From NCBI GenBank assembly GCA_934358405.1, contig CAKRKL010000119.1, positions 1 to 5,897 on the forward strand: DNA of 5,897 nt, written 5' to 3'. The position numbers and the translations under genes were made by a program. Under the pieces are notes generated by a model. It did no database searches. It was not told the DNA's origin and saw only the letters and a program-made list of their open reading frames with translations. Below, one piece after another: positions 1 to 5,599 of this stretch. Position 1 is the stretch's first letter. Every line of letters starts with the position of its first letter. The stretch is from an uncultured Blautia sp. GTDB taxonomy: Bacteria > Bacillota > Clostridia > Lachnospirales > Lachnospiraceae.

Positions 1-152
1 ATCTCCTCCGGATCATGGGAAACCCATCCCTTCTCATTGATGATCTGCTTATGCGGACGGTCTGTGCGGCGCATAATACTGCCAGTCTCATCAAAGAGAA
101 GAGCCTTGGTACCCTGCGTACTCTGATCAATACTTATGATATATTTTGCCAT
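1..152 (-). CDS. FGGY-family carbohydrate kinase, N-terminal part (candidate D-apulose kinase, ApsK-like)
   Basis: Only the first 50 residues are present; the gene runs off the left edge. The protein begins MAKYIISIDQSTQGTKALLFD, the N-terminal phosphate-binding strand-turn of FGGY kinases (D9-Q-S-T-Q-G-T-K16), followed by GWVSHDPEE near residue 42, a segment typical of xylulokinase/glycerol-kinase relatives. The family phosphorylates ketoses or polyols with ATP in the cytoplasm. The start at 152 is preceded by GAGG with about 8 nt spacing, and lies 12 nt after the stop of the transketolase C subunit, so it is the fourth operon gene. Seen: FGGY N-terminus. Inferred: it phosphorylates the ketose made by the upstream isomerase, and D-apulose is my best guess from operon content. 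Substrate specificity cannot be read from 50 residues. Confidence 0.88.
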   Translation of the reverse strand, partial: MAKYIISIDQSTQGTKALLFDETGSIMRRTDRPHKQIINEKGWVSHDPEE

Positions 153-164
153 TTTGCTATCCTC

Positions 165-1097
165 TTATATCAGAGCTTCAACTGCTTTCTTAGCAATTCC
201 TTCAGCATTTAATCCATAGTAATCAAATACTTCTTTGGAGGTTCCTGTAATAACCGGCGCATCCGGAAGAGCCATATTCAGCACTTTTTTCGGGCAATTA
301 GCGCCTACAACCTGTGCAACCATAGAACCAAGTCCGCCAAATGGAGCATGCTCCTCAACTGTGATAACCGCTCTGGCATTCTTAACTGCCTTAATGATAC
401 CTTCTGTGTCAAGAGGTTTCACACAATACATGTCCAGTACAGTGGCAAAGATTCCCTGTGCCTCCAGCAGCTTGGCAGCTTCAAAAGCCGGATGGACCAT
501 TTCGCCGCAGGCAATAATAGCTACATCTGTTCCTTCCTTCAGAACAGTTGCCTTATCCATTTCAAACGGACAGTTATCCTCTGTATAAATATCCTCAACC
601 GGATTTCTTCCTACACGGATATAAGAAGGCTTCTCATCCTTTAACAGGGCCTCAATCAGATGTTTTGTCTGATGACGGTCACTTGGAAGATATACTCGCA
701 TGTTTGGAATTGCAGCCATAGCAGCAATGTCCTGTGCAGAATGATGGCTCATTCCAAGCGCACCATAGCTTACACCGCCACTGATACCGATCAGGGTAAC
801 ATTGGTGTTGGAGTATGCAACATCAATCTTAGCCTGCTCATAGCTTCTTGTTGATAAGAAGCAAGCCGGGGAGCATGCGAAAGGTTTCTTGCCGCATTTT
901 GCAAGACCTGCTGAAATACTTACCAGGTTCTGCTCCGCAATACCTGTCTCAACAAACTGTTCCGGGAAATTATCTGCAAATGGTGTCATAGATGCAGAGC
1001 CTCTGGAATCACTGCAAAGCACCATAATATCCTTATCGTCTTTCGCCTTATCCATCAATACTTCACAAATTGCCTGTCTGTTTGGAATCTTATTCAT
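165..1097 (-). CDS. Transketolase C-terminal subunit (candidate apulose-4-phosphate transketolase subunit B, AptB-like)
   Basis: A 310-residue protein with the pyrimidine-binding and C-terminal domains of a split transketolase. GIAEQN at 52-57 carries the glutamate (E55) that activates the thiamine diphosphate aminopyrimidine ring. ALGMSHHSAQD at 113-123 matches the conserved histidine-bearing segment, and VTVEEH-like ITVEEHAPFGGLGS at 245-258 opens the C-terminal domain. It must pair with the N subunit encoded just upstream; neither half alone has a full active site. The start at 1097 is chosen because AAAGGAGG (1107-1114) sits 9 nt upstream. An in-frame start at 1145 would add 16 residues, deep inside the preceding gene and without such a site. 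The start overlaps the preceding stop by 8 nt (ATGAATAA), which suggests translational coupling. The family is certain; the donor sugar phosphate is inferred from the isomerase and kinase neighbours. Other split transketolases act in ordinary pentose or sulfosugar metabolism. Confidence 0.93.
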   Translation of the reverse strand: MNKIPNRQAICEVLMDKAKDDKDIMVLCSDSRGSASMTPFADNFPEQFVETGIAEQNLVSISAGLAKCGKKPFACSPACFLSTRSYEQAKIDVAYSNTNVTLIGISGGVSYGALGMSHHSAQDIAAMAAIPNMRVYLPSDRHQTKHLIEALLKDEKPSYIRVGRNPVEDIYTEDNCPFEMDKATVLKEGTDVAIIACGEMVHPAFEAAKLLEAQGIFATVLDMYCVKPLDTEGIIKAVKNARAVITVEEHAPFGGLGSMVAQVVGANCPKKVLNMALPDAPVITGTSKEVFDYYGLNAEGIAKKAVEALI

Positions 1098-1923
1098 GAA
1101 GAGCTGCCTCCTTTCTTGCTGCAAAATCCGCAATGATCTGATCATATTCTTCCTGGGTCGGAACCTTGTGATGCCAGTTTGCTTTGTTTTCCATTACAGA
1201 AGATCCACAGCCCTTTACAGTATTGGCGATCACTGCCGTTGGTTTTCCTTTTACTGTTTTTGCTTCCTCAAAAGCCGCATTTAACTGGTCAATATCATTT
1301 CCGTCTTTTACATCAATTACATGCCATCCAAAGGAACGGATACGTTCATGAAGATCGTCATGTCCCATAACATCCTCTGTATTTCCGGAAATCTGAAGAC
1401 GGTTACGGTCGATTACTGCGCAAAGGTTGTCCAGCTCGTACTGATGTCCTGCCATGAAGCCTTCCCATACAGAGCCTTCAGCTAACTCACCGTCACCCAT
1501 TACTGTATAAACACGGTAATCTCTGTTGTCCTTTTTGCCTGCGAGAGCCATGCCCACACAAACCGGAAGTCCATGTCCGAGAGATCCGGAATTCATTTCG
1601 ATTCCGGGAAGCTTATTGTTCGGATGTCCGATATATTTGGAACCAAACTTAGAGAAGTTTGCTTTGATATCATCCAGATCCAGAAATCCTCTTGCTGCAA
1701 GCACTGCATAATACGCTTCTACAGAATGACCCTTGCTGAGTACAAAGCGGTCGCGATCCGGGTCATCAAGTCTTTCCGGAGAAACATTCATCTGACAGAA
1801 ATACAGGCTGATCAGAGTATCGATCACGCTCATATCACCACCGATATGACCGCCCTTTCCGGCAACGATAATGTCTACAGTATCTTTTCTTAAGTCAAAA
1901 GATTTTGCCTTTAAATTTTCCAT
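1090..1923 (-). CDS. Transketolase N-terminal subunit (candidate apulose-4-phosphate transketolase subunit A, AptA-like)
   Basis: A 277-residue thiamine-diphosphate-binding half of a two-subunit transketolase. Hallmarks (numbered from the 1923 start) are GGHIGG near 24-29, SKGH near 63-66, GSLGHG near 113-118, and the ThDP/Mg motif starting GDGELAEG at 143 and ending at the asparagine of DRNRLQ about 30 residues on. It transfers a two-carbon ketol unit together with the C subunit encoded next. Two in-frame ATGs lie 6 nt apart, at 1929 and 1923. AAGAGGTG (1931-1938) is only 1 nt from the first but 7 nt from the second, so 1923 is preferred. The 1929 ATG forms an ATGA overlap with the isomerase stop, so coupling is likely either way. 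The length matches other stand-alone N subunits, so this is a genuine split enzyme and not a broken full-length one. Confidence 0.93.
   Translation of the reverse strand: MENLKAKSFDLRKDTVDIIVAGKGGHIGGDMSVIDTLISLYFCQMNVSPERLDDPDRDRFVLSKGHSVEAYYAVLAARGFLDLDDIKANFSKFGSKYIGHPNNKLPGIEMNSGSLGHGLPVCVGMALAGKKDNRDYRVYTVMGDGELAEGSVWEGFMAGHQYELDNLCAVIDRNRLQISGNTEDVMGHDDLHERIRSFGWHVIDVKDGNDIDQLNAAFEEAKTVKGKPTAVIANTVKGCGSSVMENKANWHHKVPTQEEYDQIIADFAARKEAALHE
1107..1114 (-). promoter_or_regulatory. Ribosome binding site AAAGGAGG of the transketolase C subunit
   Basis: A strong site inside the 3' end of the N-subunit gene, 9 nt before the ATG at 1097. It rules out the longer in-frame start at 1145. Confidence 0.8.
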
Positions 1924-1925
1924 TC

Positions 1926-3326
1926 TCATTCACCTCTTAAATATGCTTTCACATCTTCTTCAATAGGATCATATAAATCAGGAGTGATGCCCATATATTT
2001 GCATGCCTCGTAAAGTACCGGAACTACATCCTTATGGATACCTACGCAGTGATGGATATATGGTCCCTCTACGATCTTAGCTTCCAGACGTTTGATATTC
2101 TCTACCTCAACCCACAGGTAAGTACCCATTCCTTTCGGTCCGTCAACGCCTTTGGCTTTTCCAAGAAGCATGGAGTATTCTCCGTTATCACCATCAAAAC
2201 GTGCCAGAGTAACTTCTCCATGTTTTGCTTCTGCTGTAATGCTTCCCGGATGGCTGAATGCCAACGGATAAGTAAGCTTCGGTGTTTCTCTTGCAACAGA
2301 AATCGGCCATGGTCCGCAATGCTGAAGAAGCTCGCCGTTCTCAATATCAGGATGACGGATAGTCCAGTCTGCAAAGAAGCTTCTGGTATCGTCAAGTGCT
2401 GCTGCCTCAACAAGAAGAGCTGTAATTGCTCCGTGAATGTCAGTCTCACATACAACCGGAATTCCCTCTTCGTTCAGAAGAGCATTTGCTGCACATGGCA
2501 TAATTCCGATTTCACTCTGCAGCTGGTTCCAGCACTGGATTGCAGCTGCCTGGCAGCCATATTTCTTAATGAGATTTCCCATCGCAACCTTAAGAGCAGC
2601 TACGTTCTCAAGCTCATTGTCTTTTACGCAGATTTCCATGTTTGCACGGCAATACTCAACAACCTTTGCAACCTCAGTTCCCTCTGCTTTCGCTTTCTTC
2701 ATCTCATCTGTAAGCTCAGGCATTGGGATAGGAGTCAGCTGAATGTTGAATTTTTCAAGAAGCTCACCCTCATTGCACATGGTTGACCAAAACTCATATG
2801 GTCTTGTGGAAATCTGAAGAATTCTCATGTTGCGGAAGGTTTTTACTACGTTACAGACAGCCATGAAATCGCGAAGGCCTCTCTCGAATACAGGATCGTT
2901 CAGTCTGCAGTTTGTCATATAAGTAAATGGAACACGGAATCTTCTAAGTACTTTACCTGTTGCAAAAAGTCCGCACTGGGTGTCACGAAGACGAACGCCG
3001 TTCTCATCTGGTCTCTCATCAAGAGGTCCCCACAGAAGAACCGGTACGTTTAATTCCTTTGCAAGTCTTGCACACTCGAACTCAGTTCCGAAGTTGCAAT
3101 GAGGAAGGAAAAGTCCATCGATTTTTTCTTTTTTGAATTTCTCTGCAATTTTGATGCGGCCTGCTTCGTCATAAAGAAGACCTTCTTCATTTACGTCTGT
3201 GATATCTACAAAATCAATTCCTAACTCTCTTAATCTGTCTGCAGTAAGTCCACGATACTTAACTGCGTCCGGTGCGCTGAAAATGCTTCGTCTGGTTGGT
3301 GCATAACCAATTTTAATGTTTGCCAT
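1926..3326 (-). CDS. L-fucose/L-arabinose isomerase-family protein (candidate D-apiose isomerase, ApsI-like)
   Basis: A 466-residue protein of the FucI/AraA-like fold family (COG2407 type), which interconverts aldoses and ketoses using Mn2+. Visible family features are an N-terminal Rossmann-like part (IKIGYAPTRRSIF at 4-16, DGLFLPHCNFG at 70-80), the segment CETDIHGAITALL at 293-305, FADW at 318-321, QHCGPWP at 335-341, and EGPYIHHC at 420-427. By analogy with E. coli FucI ligands (Glu, Asp, His), E294, D320 and H425 or H426 are likely metal ligands; this alignment is by eye. Start choice: ATGs lie at 3335 and 3326. The AAGGAGG at 3337-3343 is 1 nt from the first and about 10 nt from the second, so 3326 is used. 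It is the first operon gene, so it probably supplies the ketose for the FGGY kinase. It is shorter than classical FucI (about 590 aa), as usual for this subfamily. The true substrate is unproven. Confidence 0.9.
   Translation of the reverse strand: MANIKIGYAPTRRSIFSAPDAVKYRGLTADRLRELGIDFVDITDVNEEGLLYDEAGRIKIAEKFKKEKIDGLFLPHCNFGTEFECARLAKELNVPVLLWGPLDERPDENGVRLRDTQCGLFATGKVLRRFRVPFTYMTNCRLNDPVFERGLRDFMAVCNVVKTFRNMRILQISTRPYEFWSTMCNEGELLEKFNIQLTPIPMPELTDEMKKAKAEGTEVAKVVEYCRANMEICVKDNELENVAALKVAMGNLIKKYGCQAAAIQCWNQLQSEIGIMPCAANALLNEEGIPVVCETDIHGAITALLVEAAALDDTRSFFADWTIRHPDIENGELLQHCGPWPISVARETPKLTYPLAFSHPGSITAEAKHGEVTLARFDGDNGEYSMLLGKAKGVDGPKGMGTYLWVEVENIKRLEAKIVEGPYIHHCVGIHKDVVPVLYEACKYMGITPDLYDPIEEDVKAYLRGE
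1931..1938 (-). promoter_or_regulatory. Ribosome binding site AAGAGGTG of the transketolase N subunit
   Basis: The site sits inside the last codons of the isomerase gene. It is 7 nt from the ATG at 1923 and only 1 nt from the ATG at 1929, supporting 1923 as the working start. Confidence 0.65.
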
Positions 3327-3336
3327 TTTTTGCATT

Positions 3337-3343
3337 CCTCCTT
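3337..3343 (-). promoter_or_regulatory. Ribosome binding site AAGGAGG of the isomerase gene
   Basis: A perfect seven-base match to the anti-Shine-Dalgarno partner. It lies 1 nt from the ATG at 3335 but about 10 nt from the ATG at 3326, which decides for the shorter protein. The 3335 ATG lies inside the spacer. Confidence 0.8.
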
Positions 3344-3397
3344 GTGATTTTAAGTTTTTGTATGTACATTTTGTTTGTCCGATTTCAGGAAAGCTCT

Positions 3398-3412
3398 AAT
3401 TGTCTCACAACT
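3398..3412. repeat. Small dyad AATTGT-CTC-ACAACT in the operon leader
   Basis: Six-base arms pair as five Watson-Crick matches plus one G-T in RNA, with a 3-nt centre. It lies about 37-51 nt downstream of the predicted operon transcription start, a position where a bound repressor could block elongation. The half-sites resemble those of the E. coli lac operator but the spacing is much shorter. It could be chance in AT-rich DNA. Confidence 0.3.
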
Positions 3413-3455
3413 TTTGCTATTTCTTCATATCGTCTTTGCTTTTCCTTATGGCTCT

Positions 3456-3484
3456 AGTATAGGTCTCTTTCAACTTTATTCCAA
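3456..3484 (-). promoter_or_regulatory. Predicted sigma-A promoter of the sugar operon
   Basis: On the minus strand, the -35 box TTGGAA (3479-3484, 4 of 6 consensus bases) is followed after exactly 17 nt by the -10 box TATACT (3456-3461, 5 of 6). Transcription would start near 3449, giving a leader of about 120 nt before the isomerase ATG. One ACTTTATT element overlaps the -35 box and spacer, and three more lie just upstream, so the promoter is probably regulated there. Confidence 0.65.
3468..3480. repeat. Direct repeat copy 1, TTTCAACTTTATT
   Basis: A 13-bp sequence repeated perfectly at 3500-3512. The copies are 32 bp apart start to start, about three helical turns, so proteins bound to both would face the same side. 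This copy covers part of the operon spacer and touches the -35 box. Candidate operator half. Confidence 0.55.
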
Positions 3485-3486
3485 TA

Positions 3487-3515
3487 AAAAATAAAGTGTT
3501 TTCAACTTTATTTTT
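3487..3515. repeat. Inverted repeat AAAAATAAAGT / ACTTTATTTTT
   Basis: Perfect 11-bp arms (3487-3497 and 3505-3515) flank a 7-nt centre. The repeat sits directly upstream of the operon -35 box, where an operator or activator site would be expected. It has no GC-rich stem or following T-run that would make it a terminator. It is a candidate binding site for the divergent LacI-family protein or another regulator; base composition alone makes some symmetry likely. Confidence 0.5.
3500..3512. repeat. Direct repeat copy 2, TTTCAACTTTATT
   Basis: Identical to 3468-3480. It lies upstream of the operon -35 box and forms part of the right arm of the inverted repeat at 3487-3515. Shorter ACTTTATT cores also occur at 3516-3523 (same orientation) and at 3490-3497 (reverse orientation). 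Confidence 0.55.
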
Positions 3516-3536
3516 ACTTTATTTCTTGCAAATATA

Positions 3537-3565
3537 TTGTTTATTTTTCATTTAAGAAGTACAAT
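3537..3565 (+). promoter_or_regulatory. Possible promoter of the LacI-family regulator gene
   Basis: TTGTTT (3537-3542) and TACAAT (3560-3565, 5 of 6 consensus bases) are 17 nt apart. The start would be near 3572, giving a leader of about 97 nt. The -35 box is weak and an alternative -10, TATATA, overlaps it at 3565-3570. It lies some 13 bp beyond the ACTTTATT cluster, so one regulator could affect both promoters. Confidence 0.4.
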
Positions 3566-3654
3566 ATATACAACATAGAAAACTTCTGCCTGGAAAATCT
3601 AAACATTTTCCACAGAAATCACTTTAAACTGGCAAAATCACTGTAACTTTATCC

Positions 3655-3662
3655 GGGAGGTG
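3655..3662 (+). promoter_or_regulatory. Ribosome binding site GGGAGGTG of the LacI-family gene
   Basis: GGGAGG ends 8 nt before the ATG at 3669. An in-frame GTG at 3660 overlaps this site itself, so it cannot be the start it serves. Confidence 0.75.
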
Positions 3663-3668
3663 CCGCAA

Positions 3669-4676
3669 ATGTCCATTACTGCCAAACAACTGGCTGAAAA
3701 ACTGAATCTTTCACAGACTGCTGTCTCCATGGCACTGAACAATAAGCCTGGTGTCAGCACGGAAACCCGCCGTATGGTAGTAGAAGCCGCAGAGAAATAC
3801 GGCTATGACTTTACCAGGCTTTCTTTAAAGAAAAATAAAGTCGGAAGCATCTATGCAGTCAGCTACCGTTCCCATAATGCCATCATGTCCTATTCTCCTA
3901 TTTTTGACGCAATGGTTGAGGGCATGGAGTCCATGGTGCAAAAAGGCAACTACAAGCTGAAGGTCATCACCTTCTATGAGAAAAGGGACAACCTGGAACA
4001 TTATCTGGAAGATCTTCGAACTACAGATTGTGTGGGGATCATTTTATTTGGTACAGAAATGCGTGAAGAAATGGTTCGGCCGTTTTTAAAGCTTCCTTTC
4101 CCGGTAGTAATTCTGGATGCTTACTTTGAAAATCTGAACTGCAATTATGTAGTCCCAAACAACCGCCAGGGAGCGTACCTGGCCACAGATTACCTGATCA
4201 GCCGCAGAATGAAACAGCCTGGATATCTGCAGTCTGCATATCCTCTTCGTAACTTTTCTGAAAGACTTGAGGGCTTTTATCATGCAGTCCATGCCAATGG
4301 AATGTCTCGTTCCCGCTGCATTATCCACCAGCTCTCCCCGTCTATTGATGGTGCAATGGCAGACATGCTGGCTGTGATCGACCGCGGCGATGTCCTGGCG
4401 GACTGCTATTTCGCAGATAATGACCTGATTGCAATCGGCACCATCAAGGCTCTGCGCCTGCGAGGCTACAAGATTCCGGAACAAATTGCAGTAGTTGGCT
4501 TTGACAATGTTTCCGAAGGACGCATTATTGATCCTGCGCTTACTACCATCAGCGTCCCCAGGCATTATATGGGACAGGTTGCTGCCAGAGAATTGCTCTC
4601 CCAAATTGAAGAACCAAGACAGCACACCTGCAAAATCGAGGTTTCTGCAAATCTGGTTAAACGATTTTCGGTATAA
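3669..4676 (+). CDS. LacI-family transcriptional regulator
   Basis: A 335-residue cytoplasmic regulator. An N-terminal helix-turn-helix spans about residues 3-46 (ITAKQLAEKLNLSQTAVSMA, then NNKPGVSTETRR), followed by a periplasmic-binding-protein-like effector domain from about 58 to 335. Conserved effector-domain pieces are PNNRQGAYLATDYL at 163-176, FADNDLIAIGTIKAL at 248-262, VVGFDN at 275-280, and LTTISVP at 291-297. The linker after GYD is short: DFTRLSLKKNKVGSI replaces the usual PNxxARxL hinge helix and is about four residues shorter than in PurR. The ATG at 3669 is chosen over the GTG at 3660 because the ribosome binding site overlaps the latter. It is divergent from the isomerase-transketolase-kinase operon and most likely controls it, and perhaps itself, in response to a sugar or sugar phosphate. 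Ligand and operator are unknown. Confidence 0.93.
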   Translation: MSITAKQLAEKLNLSQTAVSMALNNKPGVSTETRRMVVEAAEKYGYDFTRLSLKKNKVGSIYAVSYRSHNAIMSYSPIFDAMVEGMESMVQKGNYKLKVITFYEKRDNLEHYLEDLRTTDCVGIILFGTEMREEMVRPFLKLPFPVVILDAYFENLNCNYVVPNNRQGAYLATDYLISRRMKQPGYLQSAYPLRNFSERLEGFYHAVHANGMSRSRCIIHQLSPSIDGAMADMLAVIDRGDVLADCYFADNDLIAIGTIKALRLRGYKIPEQIAVVGFDNVSEGRIIDPALTTISVPRHYMGQVAARELLSQIEEPRQHTCKIEVSANLVKRFSV

Positions 4677-4699
4677 TGCCTTATTTTTCAAATAATTCT

Positions 4700-4738
4700 G
4701 GAATCTAAAGATATTTTCCCCTTCCTATATTAGATTCC
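4700..4738 (+). terminator. Possible weak terminator hairpin after the LacI-family gene
   Basis: Perfect 9-bp arms GGAATCTAA (4700-4708) and TTAGATTCC (4730-4738) enclose a 21-nt loop, 23 nt after the regulator stop. The stem has only four GC pairs and the following TGATATTTTG is a poor T-run. It could be a weak terminator or a protein-binding dyad upstream of the next promoter. Confidence 0.35.
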
Positions 4739-4770
4739 TGATATTTTGACCCGGATATCTTCAATTTATA

Positions 4771-4799
4771 CTGACAAATCTTTACAGATATGGTATACT
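4771..4799 (+). promoter_or_regulatory. Predicted strong promoter of the LytTR-PAS gene
   Basis: CTGACA (4771-4776, 5 of 6 consensus bases) and TATACT (4794-4799, 5 of 6) are separated by 17 nt. TGG directly before the -10 box gives an extended -10 element. Transcription would start near 4806, leaving a short leader of about 20 nt that contains the GGGAGGGG ribosome binding site (4813-4820). This gene is therefore transcribed independently of the regulator upstream. Confidence 0.7.
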
Positions 4800-4827
4800 T
4801 ACAATAAAAATCGGGAGGGGCATTTAT

Positions 4828-5532
4828 ATGGATGAGAAAGTATTAAAGTTTTTCAAGAAATATAATATCCATATTAATGATATCAAATATTTGCTTAGAC
4901 AGAATAATAAGACTTGTATCTATACAACTGACGAGCGTGTAATAAAAACTTTTATCACAGTGAAGGACCTGTTCAAGGAGCTTAGACCTTATAACTATAT
5001 TTGCATCAATAAGGGAACTGTAGTTGCCAAAGAACAGATTAAATACATTGAAAACTGTACCTATCACATGCTGGACGGCACCTGTCTGGAAGGTCGTAAA
5101 CGTGGTGCCGCCAGCCATAAACAGCTAAACAAAGCTTTGCGTCATGAGCTTTCCAAAATTACATCCACCGATATCTGTACACGTTTCTCCGTATTGGATA
5201 ACATGCCCCTTGCCTTTTGCGTGATCGAGCTTATTTTCAACGAAAACGGAGCCGGAATTGATTTCGTGTTCCGTTATTGTAACAAAGAACTGCTCTTTCT
5301 GGGAAAGAAAATGCCGGAAGAAGTGCTGGGGCACTCTCTCTATCAGGTATTTCCCCAAAATAATAAAAAGCTTCTGGCTGCCTATACCGATGTTGCAGTA
5401 AACGGTAAAAGCTATCACCTTCAGACATATAGTGTCCAGCTTCAAAAACAACTTATTATCAAATGCTTCCAGCCTATGGAGAATTTTTGCGCATGTATTT
5501 TGGTTCCGACTGATGATTTTCTGAAATTGTAG
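4828..5532 (+). CDS. LytTR DNA-binding domain protein with C-terminal PAS-like domain
   Basis: A 234-residue soluble protein with no signal peptide or membrane segment. Residues about 18-100 read as a LytTR domain: YLLRQNNKTCIYTTDERVIK, TVKDLFKEL, YICINKGTVVAKEQIKYIE, then LDGTCLEGRKR match the beta-rich fold in which a position-specific His/Asn-Lys segment and the final basic stretch contact DNA. Residues about 120-228 resemble a PAS sensor: FRYCNKELLFLG at 148-159, EEVLGHSLYQVFP at 164-176, NGKSYHLQTYS at 192-202, and a closing strand CACILVPTDD. LytTR proteins usually carry this domain at the C-terminus behind a receiver; here the order is reversed and no receiver is present. The start at 4828 follows GGGAGGGG by 7 nt. 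It is likely a one-component regulator sensing a small ligand or redox state. No partner kinase or target is visible. The family calls are by eye; the LytTR call is firmer than the PAS call. Confidence 0.82.
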   Translation: MDEKVLKFFKKYNIHINDIKYLLRQNNKTCIYTTDERVIKTFITVKDLFKELRPYNYICINKGTVVAKEQIKYIENCTYHMLDGTCLEGRKRGAASHKQLNKALRHELSKITSTDICTRFSVLDNMPLAFCVIELIFNENGAGIDFVFRYCNKELLFLGKKMPEEVLGHSLYQVFPQNNKKLLAAYTDVAVNGKSYHLQTYSVQLQKQLIIKCFQPMENFCACILVPTDDFLKL

Positions 5533-5534
5533 AG

Positions 5535-5572
5535 TATAAGGAGGCTGTCTATTTCCCGACAGCCCCCTTATA
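5535..5572 (+). terminator. Strong hairpin after the LytTR-PAS gene, probable terminator
   Basis: Arms at 5535-5549 and 5558-5572 pair at 14 of 15 positions (one A-C mismatch), with an 8-nt loop. The core GGCTGTC/GACAGCC is GC-rich. It begins 2 nt after the stop codon, where a terminator belongs. There is no clear U-run on either strand: TAGTAAAAC follows on plus and CTCTACAATTT on minus. Termination may be inefficient or the structure may protect the 3' end. Confidence 0.6.
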
Positions 5573-5599
5573 TAGTAAAACTCCAATCGAATCTGTCTG

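Larger units (their letters stand above)
3327..3668. other. Divergent intergenic control region between sugar operon and lacI-type gene
   Basis: This 342-bp stretch is strongly AT-rich and I see no gene in it. From left to right it holds the operon Shine-Dalgarno, a leader of roughly 120 nt with a small dyad (3398-3412), the operon promoter (3456-3484), a cluster of ACTTTATT elements (3468-3524), the probable regulator promoter (3537-3565), and the regulator's leader and Shine-Dalgarno. I found no palindrome with a central CpG of the kind most LacI-family proteins bind. Confidence 0.8.

Noticed and set aside
889..1284. Plus-strand open frame across the transketolase subunit junction
   Set aside because: Antisense to two well-supported transketolase genes; no ribosome binding site or homology seen.
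2034..2786. Plus-strand open frame of 250 codons opposite the isomerase gene
   Set aside because: It is fully antisense to a clearly conserved enzyme, has no ribosome binding site, and its cysteine- and serine-rich translation resembles no family.
3373..3388. Possible catabolite-response (cre) site in the operon leader, minus strand TGAAATCGGACAAA
   Set aside because: At least two mismatches at conserved cre positions and little symmetry; not enough to call.
3660..3668. GTG start for the LacI-family protein
   Set aside because: The GTG overlaps the Shine-Dalgarno GGGAGGTG, which serves the ATG at 3669 with proper spacing.
4086..4691. Minus-strand open frame of 201 codons opposite the LacI-family gene
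   Set aside because: It lies antisense to conserved effector-domain coding sequence and has no recognisable domain.
4753..4793. ATATCT (4755-4760) and AGATAT (4786-4791) inverted pair around the LytTR-PAS promoter
   Set aside because: Only 6-bp arms in AT-rich DNA, and no match to the usual LytTR direct-repeat sites.
5125..5586. Minus-strand open frame of 153 codons opposite the LytTR-PAS gene
   Set aside because: Shadow of the PAS-encoding region; its start falls beyond the terminator-like hairpin and the translation has no family features.
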